In this document: piece by piece, positions 63,940 to 64,000 of the stretch
Layout of the letters: each line of letters begins with the position of its first letter
Numbering within the stretch: position 1 is the stretch's first letter
Source of the DNA: Ulva prolifera
Taxonomy: Eukaryota > Chlorophyta > Ulvophyceae > Ulvales > Ulvaceae
Assembly: GCA_023078555.1 (NCBI GenBank)
Contig: CM041202.1
Span: 4,150,022 to 4,214,021 of the forward strand
DNA: 64,000 nt
Reading direction: 5' to 3'
Position numbers and translations under genes: made by a program
Notes under the pieces: model-generated
What the model was told of the DNA's origin: nothing
What the model saw: only the letters and a program-made list of their open reading frames with translations
Databases searched by the model: none

Positions 63940-64000
63940 CTGACCTGTCCCCCGCGGAGGCCTGTCAATGTCAGGGTGTGCATCAGCACGCGCAATCGCT

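Larger units (their letters stand above)
62449..64000 (-). mobile_element. Ty1/copia family A element, minus strand, truncated
   Basis: A 3' LTR remnant (62449-62722) is followed on its right by copia RT (62745-63282) and the integrase-RT linker (63286-63939), and the element leaves the window. RNase H, most of RT and the polypurine tract are deleted between the LTR and RT. Confidence 0.8.

Overview
The window is eukaryotic nuclear DNA: a dense graveyard of nested transposable elements around one spliced host gene. That gene is a phosphatidylinositol 4-kinase beta-type lipid kinase on the minus strand. Its recognisable exons are scattered over about 15 kb, from 32.1 kb down to 16.9 kb, with GT..AG introns that hold transposon fragments. 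The mix of chromodomain Ty3/gypsy, Ty1/copia, tyrosine-recombinase (DIRS-like), LINE, pogo/CENP-B-like and hAT-like elements, the long introns and the balanced base composition suggest a large-genome alga or similar protist. The species cannot be fixed from this sequence. No rRNA gene, intact tRNA gene, CRISPR array or bacterial operon was seen.

Layout. 0-3.1 kb: tail of a copia element, then a gypsy element (gypsy-1) reduced to LTR, RNase H, integrase and chromodomain. 3.2-8.4 kb: minus-strand copia remains of two families, with a GA microsatellite inside an LTR and a hAT-like insertion. 8.4-11.0 kb: full-length pogo-like element. 11.0-15.7 kb: a 3.35 kb hAT-like element with two solo LTRs inside it, flanked by inverted copies of a repeat that contains a tRNA-like promoter. 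16.9-32.1 kb: the PI4K gene, with a LINE fragment and a deleted pogo copy in its longest gap. 33.6-36.6 kb: a third hAT-like element, unassigned sequence and a second deleted pogo copy. 37.0-42.2 kb: two 5' halves of the same copia family joined tail to tail as a 5.2 kb inverted repeat. 43.4-52.2 kb: a partial copy of the PI4K locus, split by an element of about 1 kb and by a DIRS-like retroelement of about 6.5 kb. 52.2-60.1 kb: nearly complete gypsy element (gypsy-2, minus strand) with a hAT-like insertion between protease and RT and an unclassified insertion in its 3' LTR. 60.5-62.4 kb: the 5' end of gypsy-3 (plus strand) with two solo LTRs in gag. 62.4-64 kb: another minus-strand copia element running off the edge.

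The insertion history can be read from target-site duplications. All four hAT-like elements have perfect 8-bp duplications, and four solo LTRs have perfect 5-bp duplications. The pogo family shows one long copy plus two internally deleted derivatives. Most element proteins are broken: missing RT or integrase residues, a Cys in place of a tyrosine-recombinase Arg, stops and frameshifts. The long pogo copy keeps a recognisable catalytic triad, but its frame is broken. No wholly new system is proven here. The most unusual features are the inverted copia pair with an in-frame gag-integrase fusion, the torn duplicate of the PI4K locus, the palindromic GGTATAAATACC core promoters in three separate repeats, and a cluster of identical short hairpins near 50.5 kb.
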